DNA of 11,624 bases from an uncultured Bacteroidales bacterium (GTDB taxonomy: Bacteria; Bacteroidota; Bacteroidia; Bacteroidales; Lentimicrobiaceae), in contig CALCQV010000062.1 of assembly GCA_937894795.1 (NCBI GenBank), positions 1-11,624 of the forward strand, given 5' to 3'. The notes beneath the pieces were generated by a model, which was not told where the DNA came from, did no database searches, and saw only the letters and a program-made list of their open reading frames with translations. A program made the position numbers and the translations under genes. This document shows positions 1 to 7,500 of this stretch, one piece after another; positions within the stretch are counted from its first letter, which is position 1, and each line of letters opens with the position of its first letter.

Positions 1-693
1 TTTATATACTCCGTGTACATTGCCGAATGAGGCAGCTATTGTGAAGCGGTTGCTCACTTCACTTAATTGGGTATAAGCATAGGCTACGTCTTCAGGTTGG
101 GTATATAGGCGGGATGATTCAACGCCGGTATTATCTACCCCATCTTCTTCACCTCCGGTAACGCCTAACTCAATTTCCAGGGTCATTCCAATTTTGCTCA
201 TCCGTTTCAGGTACTGTTTACAGATGGTGATGTTTGATTCCAATGACTCTTCTGAAAGGTCAAGCATGTGTGAACTAAACAAAGGCTTTCCTGTAGCAGC
301 AAAGAACTTTTCACCTTCATCGAGCAGACCATCAATCCATGGCAGTAATTTCTTGGCGGCATGGTCAGTATGAAGTATTACGGGTACGCCATAAATTTCA
401 GCCAGCAGGTGTATATGCCTTGCACCTGAAATTGCACCTGCAATGGCAACTTTTTCGGCATCATTATTAAGAAATTTACCGGCATAAAAATGAGCTCCTC
501 CATTGGAGAATTGAATAATAACCGGTGAATTTACCTCTCTGGCGGCTTGCATTACGGCATTCACTGAATCGGTTCCAACAACATTGACTGCAGGGATGGC
601 AAAACCATTAGCACGGGCAATTCTGAACACTTCCTGTACATCATCACCTGTGACCACTCCCGGTTTTACTTTATCAAATATACGTTCTGACAT
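1..693 (-). CDS. fbaA: Class II fructose-bisphosphate aldolase, 3' end outside window
   Basis: This cytoplasmic zinc enzyme reversibly cleaves fructose 1,6-bisphosphate to dihydroxyacetone phosphate and glyceraldehyde 3-phosphate in glycolysis and gluconeogenesis. The first 231 codons are present; the family is usually about 350-360 residues, so roughly the last third lies beyond base 1. The sequence closely follows E. coli FbaA from memory. Visible landmarks are PAVNVVGTDS (residues 34-43), QFSNGGA (61-67), HTDHAAKKLLPW (108-119) with catalytic Asp110 and zinc ligand His111, EIELG (173-177) with zinc ligand Glu175, GGEEDGVDN (180-188) with catalytic Glu183, and ASFGNVHGVY (221-230) with zinc ligand His227. 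The last zinc histidine of the family is not covered. The ATG at 693 aligns with the E. coli start and lies about 40 bases from a promoter-like element. It is transcribed divergently from the eIF-2B-like gene. Identification is very secure. Confidence 0.97.
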   Translation of the reverse strand, partial: MSERIFDKVKPGVVTGDDVQEVFRIARANGFAIPAVNVVGTDSVNAVMQAAREVNSPVIIQFSNGGAHFYAGKFLNNDAEKVAIAGAISGARHIHLLAEIYGVPVILHTDHAAKKLLPWIDGLLDEGEKFFAATGKPLFSSHMLDLSEESLESNITICKQYLKRMSKIGMTLEIELGVTGGEEDGVDNTGVESSRLYTQPEDVAYAYTQLSEVSNRFTIAASFGNVHGVYK

Positions 694-724
694 AATTTAT
701 TTTTTTAAAGATGGATAGTATTCA

Positions 725-744
725 CTTATCTTCGCAAAGATAAG
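725..744. repeat. Perfect 8-bp inverted repeat over the aldolase -7 element
   Basis: CTTATCTT (725-732) and AAGATAAG (737-744) are exact reverse complements separated by CGCA. The palindrome covers the minus-strand -7 element and the predicted start-site region. It could be an operator for a dimeric regulator or a hairpin at the 5' end of the transcript. It could also be chance, because half of it is the promoter consensus itself. Confidence 0.5.
735..742 (-). promoter_or_regulatory. Bacteroidota -7 element for the aldolase gene
   Basis: Read on the minus strand the bases are TATCTTTG, a full match to the TAnnTTTG -7 consensus of Bacteroidota sigma factors. It sits 42 bases upstream of the aldolase ATG, which would give an untranslated leader of about 35 nt. 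No clear TTG -33 element is visible at the expected distance, so this is a half-promoter match. Confidence 0.55.
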
Positions 745-755
745 CAACTTCCTGC

Positions 756-763
756 TATGTTTG
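756..763 (+). promoter_or_regulatory. Possible -7 element for the eIF-2B-like gene
   Basis: TATGTTTG matches TAnnTTTG and lies 52 bases before the ATG at 816, placing a start site near 770. No convincing -33 box is seen. It is 13 bases from the opposing element of the aldolase gene, so the two promoters would be back to back. Confidence 0.35.
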
Positions 764-815
764 TTTATATTTTATATGAGCTATTGTCTAAATACCAGTA
801 AAACAATTAGATACT

Positions 816-1700
816 ATGTCATTTGAACTTAAAATAAAAGAACTGATGGCCGATAATTATTCCGGATCGGCTGCTGTATTGGATAAGCTTATTAAAAGTA
901 TACTAATCTATATTAATAGCCGTGAAATTGATACTGCATATCTTCGTGAGAGGATTGAAAAGGTAGCAATCAGTTTTCCTGATTTGGCAGTTTTGCATCA
1001 CTTCATACAACATTTCTTTGAATTTCTTGACCGGTTGGAGGAACATTCACTAAGCAATGCTCGAATGAAATCGAGAATAGAGTTTTTTATTGCCGAATAC
1101 ACGAGGGAGTGGGATGAAAGTATTGATAACGCTGCTGAAAAAATGGCGCGTCTGGTTCAATTCTACGATAAGCGAATTCTACTCCATAGTAACAGCTCTA
1201 GTATTCATATCTTATTTAAACACCTGGCAGTAAGGAAAATTTTTCCATCAGTATATCAGACTATGTCTGGACCGGTATTTGAAGGTAAAATCCAGGCTGG
1301 TGTATTGGCCGATTTGGGCTGTGTTGTTCATTTCATAAATGAAGCTGCCATTGGAAAGTTCATCAACGAAATTGATTTTGCTGTTGTGGGTGCAGATAAT
1401 GTGTTTAAGGATGGTTTTACCAACAAAATAGGGACTTATCCTATAGCTCTCGTGTGTAAAGAAGCACAAAAGCCCCTTTATGTGATATGTGATTCGCGGA
1501 AACGTTCCCCTCTGAACTATAGCAGTCGTACAAACGCAATGTTTGAGAAGGAGGCACCTGCCTCTGAATTATGGGCGAAAGCTCCTGATTCAATTAAACC
1601 TGTAAATTATTATTTTGAATTTACTCCCCATAATTTGGTTACTGCCTATTTCTATGATGATACATGGATTAATCTGGCCAAAAATGATGAGGGTATATAG
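816..1700 (+). CDS. eIF-2B / R15P-isomerase family protein with substituted catalytic cysteine
   Basis: A 294-residue cytoplasmic protein of the eIF-2B alpha/beta/delta, MtnA and ribose-1,5-bisphosphate isomerase superfamily. Residues 1-120 look like the helical N-terminal part and 121-294 the Rossmann-like part. The family signature is clear at 188-207: GADN (192-195) followed by NKIGT (203-207), with the conserved Asp194. The FTPHNLVTA segment (269-277) matches the usual TPxxL region near the C-terminus. Two key positions differ from the isomerases. Where R15P isomerase has HCNS with a catalytic Cys, this protein has HSNS (124-127). Where the family has TRP, this has SGP (151-153). It may therefore be a non-catalytic regulatory or ligand-binding member. 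It lies alone between two divergent or separate transcription units, and its substrate cannot be read from the sequence. Confidence 0.85.
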   Translation: MSFELKIKELMADNYSGSAAVLDKLIKSILIYINSREIDTAYLRERIEKVAISFPDLAVLHHFIQHFFEFLDRLEEHSLSNARMKSRIEFFIAEYTREWDESIDNAAEKMARLVQFYDKRILLHSNSSSIHILFKHLAVRKIFPSVYQTMSGPVFEGKIQAGVLADLGCVVHFINEAAIGKFINEIDFAVVGADNVFKDGFTNKIGTYPIALVCKEAQKPLYVICDSRKRSPLNYSSRTNAMFEKEAPASELWAKAPDSIKPVNYYFEFTPHNLVTAYFYDDTWINLAKNDEGI

Positions 1701-1781
1701 GCACACATAGCAATTAGATAAATAGCGGTGTATAGGTGTTGTATATCTGAAATAATCAGTCATTAGCATCATAATCTTCGT

Positions 1782-1789
1782 TACCTTTG
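1782..1789 (+). promoter_or_regulatory. Bacteroidota -7 element for rluB
   Basis: TACCTTTG matches TAnnTTTG. It predicts a start site near 1795, about 13 bases before the ATG at 1808. It also argues against translation from the in-frame TTG at 1787, which lies inside the element. No -33 TTG is seen at 19-21 bases upstream. Confidence 0.5.
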
Positions 1790-1807
1790 CGGGCTAAAAA
1801 ATTAATA

Positions 1808-3550
1808 ATGACCGCAATGAAAAGATTTTCAGGCGACAGACCTGAAAAGAAAGGCCCTTCAACAAGAAGCTCAGTTGGGAAACCTGGCAGGCCTCGTACT
1901 GATAGTCGTAAACCATACGATAGTGCCGAAGGCAAAAGTGAGAGCAAAAGGCCATTTACACGACGTGAGTCGGACGGAAGAGACAAACCATGGAAATCAG
2001 ATAGTCCAAAGCCCTGGCGTTCAGATAAGTCACGCTCAGAAAGCAGTGATCGTTCTGAATACAAGCGTAAAGATTCAACTTCCGAGGATAGAAAGCCATA
2101 TAAACGCAGAGATTCTGAAGGTACTGAGGGAAAGCCATTCAAAAGAAGGGACTCGGAAAATAGTGATAGAAGACCATATCAGAGAAGAGATTCTGAAGGA
2201 ACTGAGAGAAAAGCGTATTCAAGAAGAGATTCTGAGGGGGGCGATAAACCATGGAATTCTGATAGAAAGAGTTCATTCAGTGGAAAACCCCGTTCAGATG
2301 AGAGAGGTGAAAGGACTGAGAGAAGGCCTTATGAACACAGGGATTCAGAGGGTGGTGCAAGGAAGCCATATCAAAGAAGAGATTCAGAAGGTGGTGAAAA
2401 AAGATCTTACCAGAGAAGAGACTCGGAAGGTAGAGAAAGAAAGCCCTATCAAAGAAGAGATTCGGAAAGCGGTGATAGAAAGCCTTATCAAAGAAGAGAT
2501 TCTGAAAGTGGTGAAAAAAGTCCCTATCAGAGAAGAGACTCAGAAGGAGTGGAAAGAAAACCGTATCAGCGAAGAAACCCGGAGGGTGAAGAAAGAAAAA
2601 CCTACCAGAGAAGGGATTCAAAGGATGGAGAGAGAAAACCATACCAAAGAAGGAATTCAGAGGGAACAGACAGACCTTCCTTCAAACGTCGTGATGAAGA
2701 TCATTCTGAAAGCCCAACATACAGAAAACGTGAATTTGATAGTGGCGACCGCCCATACAAACGTCGTGACACAGGATATAGAAAAGGAGATACTAAGCCT
2801 TTCAAGAAGGACTTCTCCAAATCAACTACATCAAATGATGGAAGTATACGTTTAAATAAATATATTGCCAATGCCGGTGTGTGTTCCCGCAGGGAAGCTG
2901 ATACAATGATTGAAGCCGGTGCCATTACCGTTAATGGGGTAGTGGTTACTGAGTTGGGAACCAAAGTATTTCCTAATGATCGGGTGCAGATAGGTAATGA
3001 AACACTTAGTCCTCAAAAAAAGGTTTATGTTTTGTTGAATAAACCCAAAGGGTATATTACTACTGTTGATGATCCGCAAGAGCGTAATACCGTTATGATG
3101 CTTGTGAAGGATGCTTGCAAGGAGCGTATATATCCCGTTGGACGACTTGACCGTAATACTTCCGGGCTGCTCCTCCTGACCAACGATGGTGAGATGGCTA
3201 AGAAACTTACGCATCCATCGCATAAGGTGCGTAAGGTTTATCAGGTTGAAGTTAATCGTACTTTCTCAAAGGCTGATATGGTACGACTGACTGAAGGTGT
3301 TGAATTAGAGGATGGCATTATGGCTGTTGATGAAATTGCCTATACCGGTTCAGGTGAGGACAAAAAGGTATTGGGTGTTGTAATACATTCCGGTAAGAAT
3401 CGCGTTGTTCGTCGTCTTTTTGAGGCATTGGAATATGAGGTGGTAAAACTTGATAGGGTAGTATTTGCCAACCTGACAAAAAAGGACCTTCCAAGAGGTC
3501 GATGGAGGTTTCTTGAAGAGAGTGAGATTAATCATCTGATGATGATGTAG
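1808..3550 (+). CDS. rluB: 23S rRNA pseudouridine synthase, RluB/RsuA family, with long repetitive N-terminal extension
   Basis: Converts a specific uridine in rRNA to pseudouridine. Counted from the ATG at 1808 it has 580 residues, against roughly 230-300 for the usual enzyme. The extra length is an N-terminal region of about 340 residues that is highly charged, low in complexity and probably disordered. It is followed by an S4 RNA-binding domain (about 346-392, starting IRLNKYIANAGVCSRREA) and the catalytic domain. The latter has NKPKGYITT (411-419), GRLDRNTSGLLLLTNDGE (445-462) with catalytic Asp448, and GKNRVVRRLFEAL (529-541). An ATG three codons later (1817) is equally possible. The open frame extends to a TTG at 1787, but that codon lies in the promoter element. 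Charged N-terminal extensions on this enzyme are known in the phylum. RluB versus RluE/F/RsuA specificity cannot be settled here. It is followed by a terminator hairpin. Confidence 0.9.
   Translation: MTAMKRFSGDRPEKKGPSTRSSVGKPGRPRTDSRKPYDSAEGKSESKRPFTRRESDGRDKPWKSDSPKPWRSDKSRSESSDRSEYKRKDSTSEDRKPYKRRDSEGTEGKPFKRRDSENSDRRPYQRRDSEGTERKAYSRRDSEGGDKPWNSDRKSSFSGKPRSDERGERTERRPYEHRDSEGGARKPYQRRDSEGGEKRSYQRRDSEGRERKPYQRRDSESGDRKPYQRRDSESGEKSPYQRRDSEGVERKPYQRRNPEGEERKTYQRRDSKDGERKPYQRRNSEGTDRPSFKRRDEDHSESPTYRKREFDSGDRPYKRRDTGYRKGDTKPFKKDFSKSTTSNDGSIRLNKYIANAGVCSRREADTMIEAGAITVNGVVVTELGTKVFPNDRVQIGNETLSPQKKVYVLLNKPKGYITTVDDPQERNTVMMLVKDACKERIYPVGRLDRNTSGLLLLTNDGEMAKKLTHPSHKVRKVYQVEVNRTFSKADMVRLTEGVELEDGIMAVDEIAYTGSGEDKKVLGVVIHSGKNRVVRRLFEALEYEVVKLDRVVFANLTKKDLPRGRWRFLEESEINHLMMM
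2090..2730 (+). repeat. 39-bp (13-residue) tandem repeats inside rluB
   Basis: The encoded unit is RRDSEGxxRKPYQ. The RR pair recurs every 13 residues almost without slippage. Counted from the ATG at 1808, RR begins at 100, 113, 126 and 139, and then regularly from 190 to 294 after a degenerate stretch. The DNA units differ mainly by synonymous or conservative changes, so the array is old or under selection at the protein level. Each unit carries R-R-x-S, a basic patch and an aromatic residue, as in RNA-binding disordered regions. Confidence 0.9.
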
Positions 3551-3631
3551 CTGAATGGTCATATTTAAGAATGTGTTATACAATTCATTTTTAAAGTTGT
3601 TCATTAACATGATTTCTTGAATTTAGGCTTC

Positions 3632-3646
3632 TACGTAATTTACGTA
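3632..3646. repeat. TACGTA inverted repeat 1
   Basis: TACGTAA (3632-3638) and TTACGTA (3640-3646) are exact reverse complements around one T. It lies just downstream of rluB and upstream of the terminator hairpin. A second palindrome with the same core is at 3839-3854. It could be a protein-binding site, but the owner is not known. Confidence 0.5.
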
Positions 3647-3655
3647 TTGGTATTT

Positions 3656-3711
3656 CAGGTGTAAAAAAGGTTCCTTCAGACGGTTCCTTTCTTACACCTG
3701 ATTTCTTTTTA
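3656..3711 (+). terminator. Rho-independent terminator after rluB
   Basis: CAGGTGTAA (3656-3664) pairs exactly with TTACACCTG (3692-3700). The stem continues inward after one A-C mismatch with AAAGG (3666-3670) against CCTTT (3686-3690). The loop is 15 nt. The hairpin is followed by a T-rich tract at 3701-3711. It is 105 bases beyond the rluB stop codon and separates the housekeeping block from the secreted-protein operon. Confidence 0.75.
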
Positions 3712-3838
3712 TCCGTAGAATGAGTGTCATCCATGTAACATACAGATATTTAATTAATTAGCTGTTGTTTTCCTTTTTCCTTCTTCATTTATGCTGTATT
3801 ATTTACAAGGCCAGCTTACATTTCTAATCCTTTTTCAG

Positions 3839-3854
3839 TACGTATAAATACGTA
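3839..3854. repeat. TACGTA inverted repeat 2
   Basis: TACGTAT (3839-3845) and ATACGTA (3848-3854) are exact reverse complements separated by AA. It lies 44 bases upstream of the predicted -33 box of the secreted-protein operon, a position suited to an activator. Further partial copies of the core are AACGTAT at 3894-3900, overlapping the -33 box, and TACGTATTGG at 3641-3650. Confidence 0.5.
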
Positions 3855-3897
3855 TTTCCACATAGTGAGTGAACAAAAAAAAGTAGTATTTAAACGT

Positions 3898-3929
3898 ATT
3901 GCGCTGCCCTACATCTCGATATAAATTTG
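3898..3929 (+). promoter_or_regulatory. Promoter of the secreted-protein operon
   Basis: ATTG (3898-3901) is followed after 20 bases by TAAATTTG (3922-3929). The spacing and both boxes fit the Bacteroidota promoter pattern (TTG, about 19-21 bases, TAnnTTTG). It is the best promoter match in the window. Transcription would start near 3935, leaving a leader of about 125 nt before the ATG at 4061. Confidence 0.65.
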
Positions 3930-3935
3930 TAGTTA

Positions 3936-4060
3936 TGAAATCAAGTCGTGTCGGTCTTGCATAAAATGACTTTGGGGGAAGTCAGAAGGAAGTGCAGCCA
4001 AGTTTTTTAGAATCCGGCATAAAAGTTATTGGGAAATATATTACGTTAAAAAAACTTCTT
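3936..4060 (+). promoter_or_regulatory. Structured 5' leader of the secreted-protein operon
   Basis: The leader predicted from the promoter contains a small hairpin, TGACTT (3967-3972) and AAGTCA (3979-3984) around TGGGGG. It also has a long-range 9-bp complement, AAGTTTTTT (4000-4008) and AAAAAACTT (4049-4057). The second helix would end three bases before the ATG at 4061 and could hide the A-rich ribosome-binding region. No known riboswitch class is recognised. The helix is mostly A-U and therefore weak. Confidence 0.35.
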
Positions 4061-4570
4061 ATGAAAAAAGTAGTATTCTCTTTACAATCAGTAGCATCTG
4101 ATATAAAGAAAGTAGGAATGGCCCTAACGGGAGTTGTCATTTTTTTAATGATACTAACTGGGAATGGCAGAGTATATGCGCAAGGACTGGGGAATGAAGA
4201 GCTAAATGACTTAATGTCAAATATTCACCCTTCTATTTATCTGGTTAACGGTGAGTATTCAGTTTATGGTGATGGTGCTCCGCTAGTACTTTTTTGTGAC
4301 GTTCAATCATTGCAGCTATTGAATAACAGTAATCCCGACTACAATTCAGTTAAGCTTATTAAAGTCAATGTCCCTACCGGTCAAAACTTAGCATCAATAT
4401 CACTTGCCTCACTACCCGATTTTGAATCACTCAAGTATTTTGTAGTAGTATATGAATATGATGCTTGCGGGGATATGACCTCAGGATGTTTGGATGCCTT
4501 AGCCGGACAAAGTATCAACACAGAAGGGACAATTGTGAATTTAGTCACATTCTTAGAAATACCTAACTAA
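4061..4570 (+). CDS. Small secreted protein of unknown function, first gene of the operon
   Basis: A 169-residue protein that I do not recognise. It has a basic start, a hydrophobic segment at about 20-33 and a likely signal-peptidase I site after VYA (38-40), leaving a mature chain of about 129 residues. The mature part is rich in predicted strands and has three cysteines (79, 136, 143), the last two in a CGDMTSGC motif. No lipobox is present and no sorting domain is visible. An in-frame GTG at 3992 would extend it by 23 residues. The ATG at 4061 is preferred because it puts a normal signal peptide at the N-terminus and the added residues look like untranslated leader. It ends 20 bases before the 1322-residue protein, so the two are almost certainly co-transcribed. 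It could be an accessory or chaperone-like partner of the large proteins, which is inference from position only. Confidence 0.8.
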   Translation: MKKVVFSLQSVASDIKKVGMALTGVVIFLMILTGNGRVYAQGLGNEELNDLMSNIHPSIYLVNGEYSVYGDGAPLVLFCDVQSLQLLNNSNPDYNSVKLIKVNVPTGQNLASISLASLPDFESLKYFVVVYEYDACGDMTSGCLDALAGQSINTEGTIVNLVTFLEIPN

Positions 4571-4590
4571 TCATTGCAAATCGACAAGTC

Positions 4591-7500
4591 ATGAAAGATA
4601 TTTACAAATTTTCAGCAGCGATTCTAATAGGTTTACTGATGTCTGCCATCACTTTCGATGCACAGGCACAAGTAATTGTGAATTTTACACAAAGGACTTC
4701 AATTTATACTCCTACACAGAAAATATACAACATCAGGGGTGATTTTACCATGATTGGAAATTCCAATATGACCCTTCAGAACTATTCTGATGATGGAAAC
4801 AATTCAAGCAATATGATCTATGTGGACGTGGATGGCGATCCCAGTACATTAAATTCATCAGCAGCCGAACTGCAGTTTTCAGGTGAGAATTCAGCATTGC
4901 CTCAGTGTACTGATATTGTTTACGCCGGACTGTATTGGACGGGAAGGGCTCATACCGGGGAAAGCCCTATGACTTTTTCTGTTACCAAAACAGGAGGGCC
5001 GGATGTGCCTATTTCTGTTGATAATGATCAGGAAGTAGAATATGATGAAACAATAACTTACGCTCCATATACATTAAGAATTAGCAGAAGCGGAAATGTG
5101 AATAACAGAACAATTATATACGAGTTCGAACCTGCATCAGGATCAGGAGGAAATACGGTAACCTTTTATTATGCATATAACAGTGGTAATGAAACATTAA
5201 AAGTATCAGTTAATGAAGGTTCTCAAACAGATGTACCTACTACATCAATTGACGCATATAATGCATATTTAACGACTCCATATGTAGTATATTCTCAAGC
5301 AGGGGGAGTAACGCTAACAGTTGACAGGTTTTATCGTAATGGAAGTAATGCGAATATTTCTAGCGCAAGGGCTTATACGAATGTATCAGGTACATACTTG
5401 TCACCAGGAACTATAACTAAAAATTATGACAAGAGAATAGTATACATAAAACACAGTAGCGAATCCACTTATCAGCCAATAACTGCCAATACAAATGACA
5501 TCTATTTCCCCTCAAATACAGATGGGAATATGTACTCAGCTTATGCTGAAGTGACTGACTATGTAAAAACACATGGAGTTGGTAATTATTTTATTGCCGA
5601 CATGGCTTTGCGTGAAGGTGATGGTGGGGGTACCGGCTTCTATGGTGGCTGGGGAATGGTTGTAGTTTATAGCAATGCCAAAATGAATTGGCGTGATATA
5701 ACCATTTTTGATGGCCATGCTTACGTGCAAGGAAGCACTACTACTAGTTATGAACTTCCAATTACAGGTTTTAATACAGTACAACACGGTAATGTGCACA
5801 TGAAGCTAGGAGTAATTGCAGGTGAAGGCGACAGGAGTATATCTGGTGACTATCTGGATATCCAACAGCTTCAGAGTAATACTTGGGTTAGATTATCCCA
5901 CAGTGGAAACTCAAGTAATAATTTTTTCAACGGGTCTATAAATACCGGTGGCAACTGGAGAGATATTAACAGGCTTAACAATCTGGGTATCGATGTTGTA
6001 ATGTTCGACATTCCAAATGATAATAATTCAGTAATTACTAATAACCAGACCTCTACCAAATTCCGTTACGGTTCTACCCAGGATACATACATCATTCCTT
6101 GTATTGTTATGGGAGTTGATGCTTATATTCCTGAAAGTGAAGGTTTGGTCTCTGTTGAAGAAATAGACAACCAACCACCTGTTAACCCACTTACTGTTTT
6201 ACCCGATGGCAACATTGAATATAAGGTTCAAATACGAAACCGGGGAACTGAGCCAATCAACAATGTTCAGATTACAATTCCAATTCCTTATGCTGCATCA
6301 TTTGTTAGCGTTTCAGGTGTGTTTATGAATGGAACCTCCGGTCCTCAGGCAATATATAGTGCAAGTGCCGGAGCAACTGGAAGCATAATTTGGGACTTTG
6401 GAACTATTCCACTGCCTACAGATCCTTCCACAGTATATGGTGAACTTACTTTTGTTCTTAAGGCAACCAATAACTGTGTAATTCTTATAAACGAAAATTG
6501 CATACCAAAAATAACTATTGATGGTTCAATCAGTGGTCAGGGAGCAACTTCGCAAATACAATTTAATAATACCAATTTTATTACAGGCTATCAAATGGAT
6601 GGTGATTGTATTGGTGAACCAATTAGTGAACCAGTTGATATAGAGATTGATATGCAGGATTATGTTTCTGAAAACTGCGAAGGATATTCAGAAGTTCAAG
6701 TGTTCGACTACTGCAATGCACCTGGGTCAACAATACCTTTTATTGATGTTAATGGTAATTTCCCTGCAGGATCACGTTTCTATAGTGAATATCCTTTAGT
6801 AGATCCTTATACAGAATATACTGTAACTAGCGGATTCCCTGCCATTACAGGAGAAACACATTATTTTGCAATTCCTCCGGGATTAACCGACTGTTACTTT
6901 GAATTCATAATTAATGTTACAACAGTTAATTCTGTTCCAACCGTAACATCACCTGTTATGTATTGTCAGGGTGCAACCGCATCTCCACTTACTGCTACTC
7001 CAAGTAACCCATCTTATAATCTATATTACTTTACTACACCTACCGGAGGGTCTGCTCAGACAAGCATTATACCTTCAACAGCAAATCCAGGCACAACCAC
7101 TTATTATGTTACTGAAGGTTATTCAGCTCAGTGTATCAGTACCAACAGGGTTCCTATCGAAGTCACCGTTATAGCTACTCCTGCAATGCCTGAAGTTATC
7201 AATCAGACTGTATGTCCATCGGTTGGCGGTACTCTTGCTTATGAAGCAACTGCACTTGCAGGTCATGAACTTGTTTGGTACGTTAACTCAACTGGCGGCG
7301 AACCACTTTCAGGTGTGCCATCAGCTAATATTGCAACTATTGGTACATATACAGCATATGTTAGTCAGCAGATGACTGAATCACCTTATTGTGAAAGTCA
7401 GAGAGCAGCTGTAACTATTATAGTTGCTGACAATGAAGCTCCACTGATTACAAATTGTGAATTATTGATTGATAGAAATGTTGAAGCAAACACAGGAGCC

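Noticed and set aside
1756..2642. Antisense open frames opposite the repeats (1756-2142 and 2277-2642)
   Set aside because: Their translations are rich in Ser/Leu/Phe with the same repeat period, as expected from reverse reading of the array. No promoter or start context supports them.
2090..2730. CRISPR array suggested by regular 39-bp periodicity
   Set aside because: There are no alternating repeats and unique spacers. The period is a coding repeat in frame with a conserved enzyme.
1875..2855. A 326-codon open frame on the plus strand overlapping the repeat part of the pseudouridine synthase gene
   Set aside because: The 39-bp repeats keep their period in every frame, so a second frame stays open as a by-product. 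It stops near where the S4 domain begins and its product resembles nothing known.
2701..3610. Antisense open frames opposite the catalytic part of the pseudouridine synthase and its 3' flank
   Set aside because: They oppose a strongly conserved enzyme and show no recognisable domain. The 3350-3610 frame is mostly opposite coding sequence.
3935..3964. A possible 9-codon leader peptide starting ATGAAATCA
   Set aside because: It starts at about the predicted transcription start site, leaving no room for ribosome binding, and has no run of regulatory codons.
3992..4060. GTG start extending the small secreted protein by 23 residues
   Set aside because: It would place a non-signal-like stretch before the signal peptide. 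The internal ATG with MKKVV gives a normal N-terminus.
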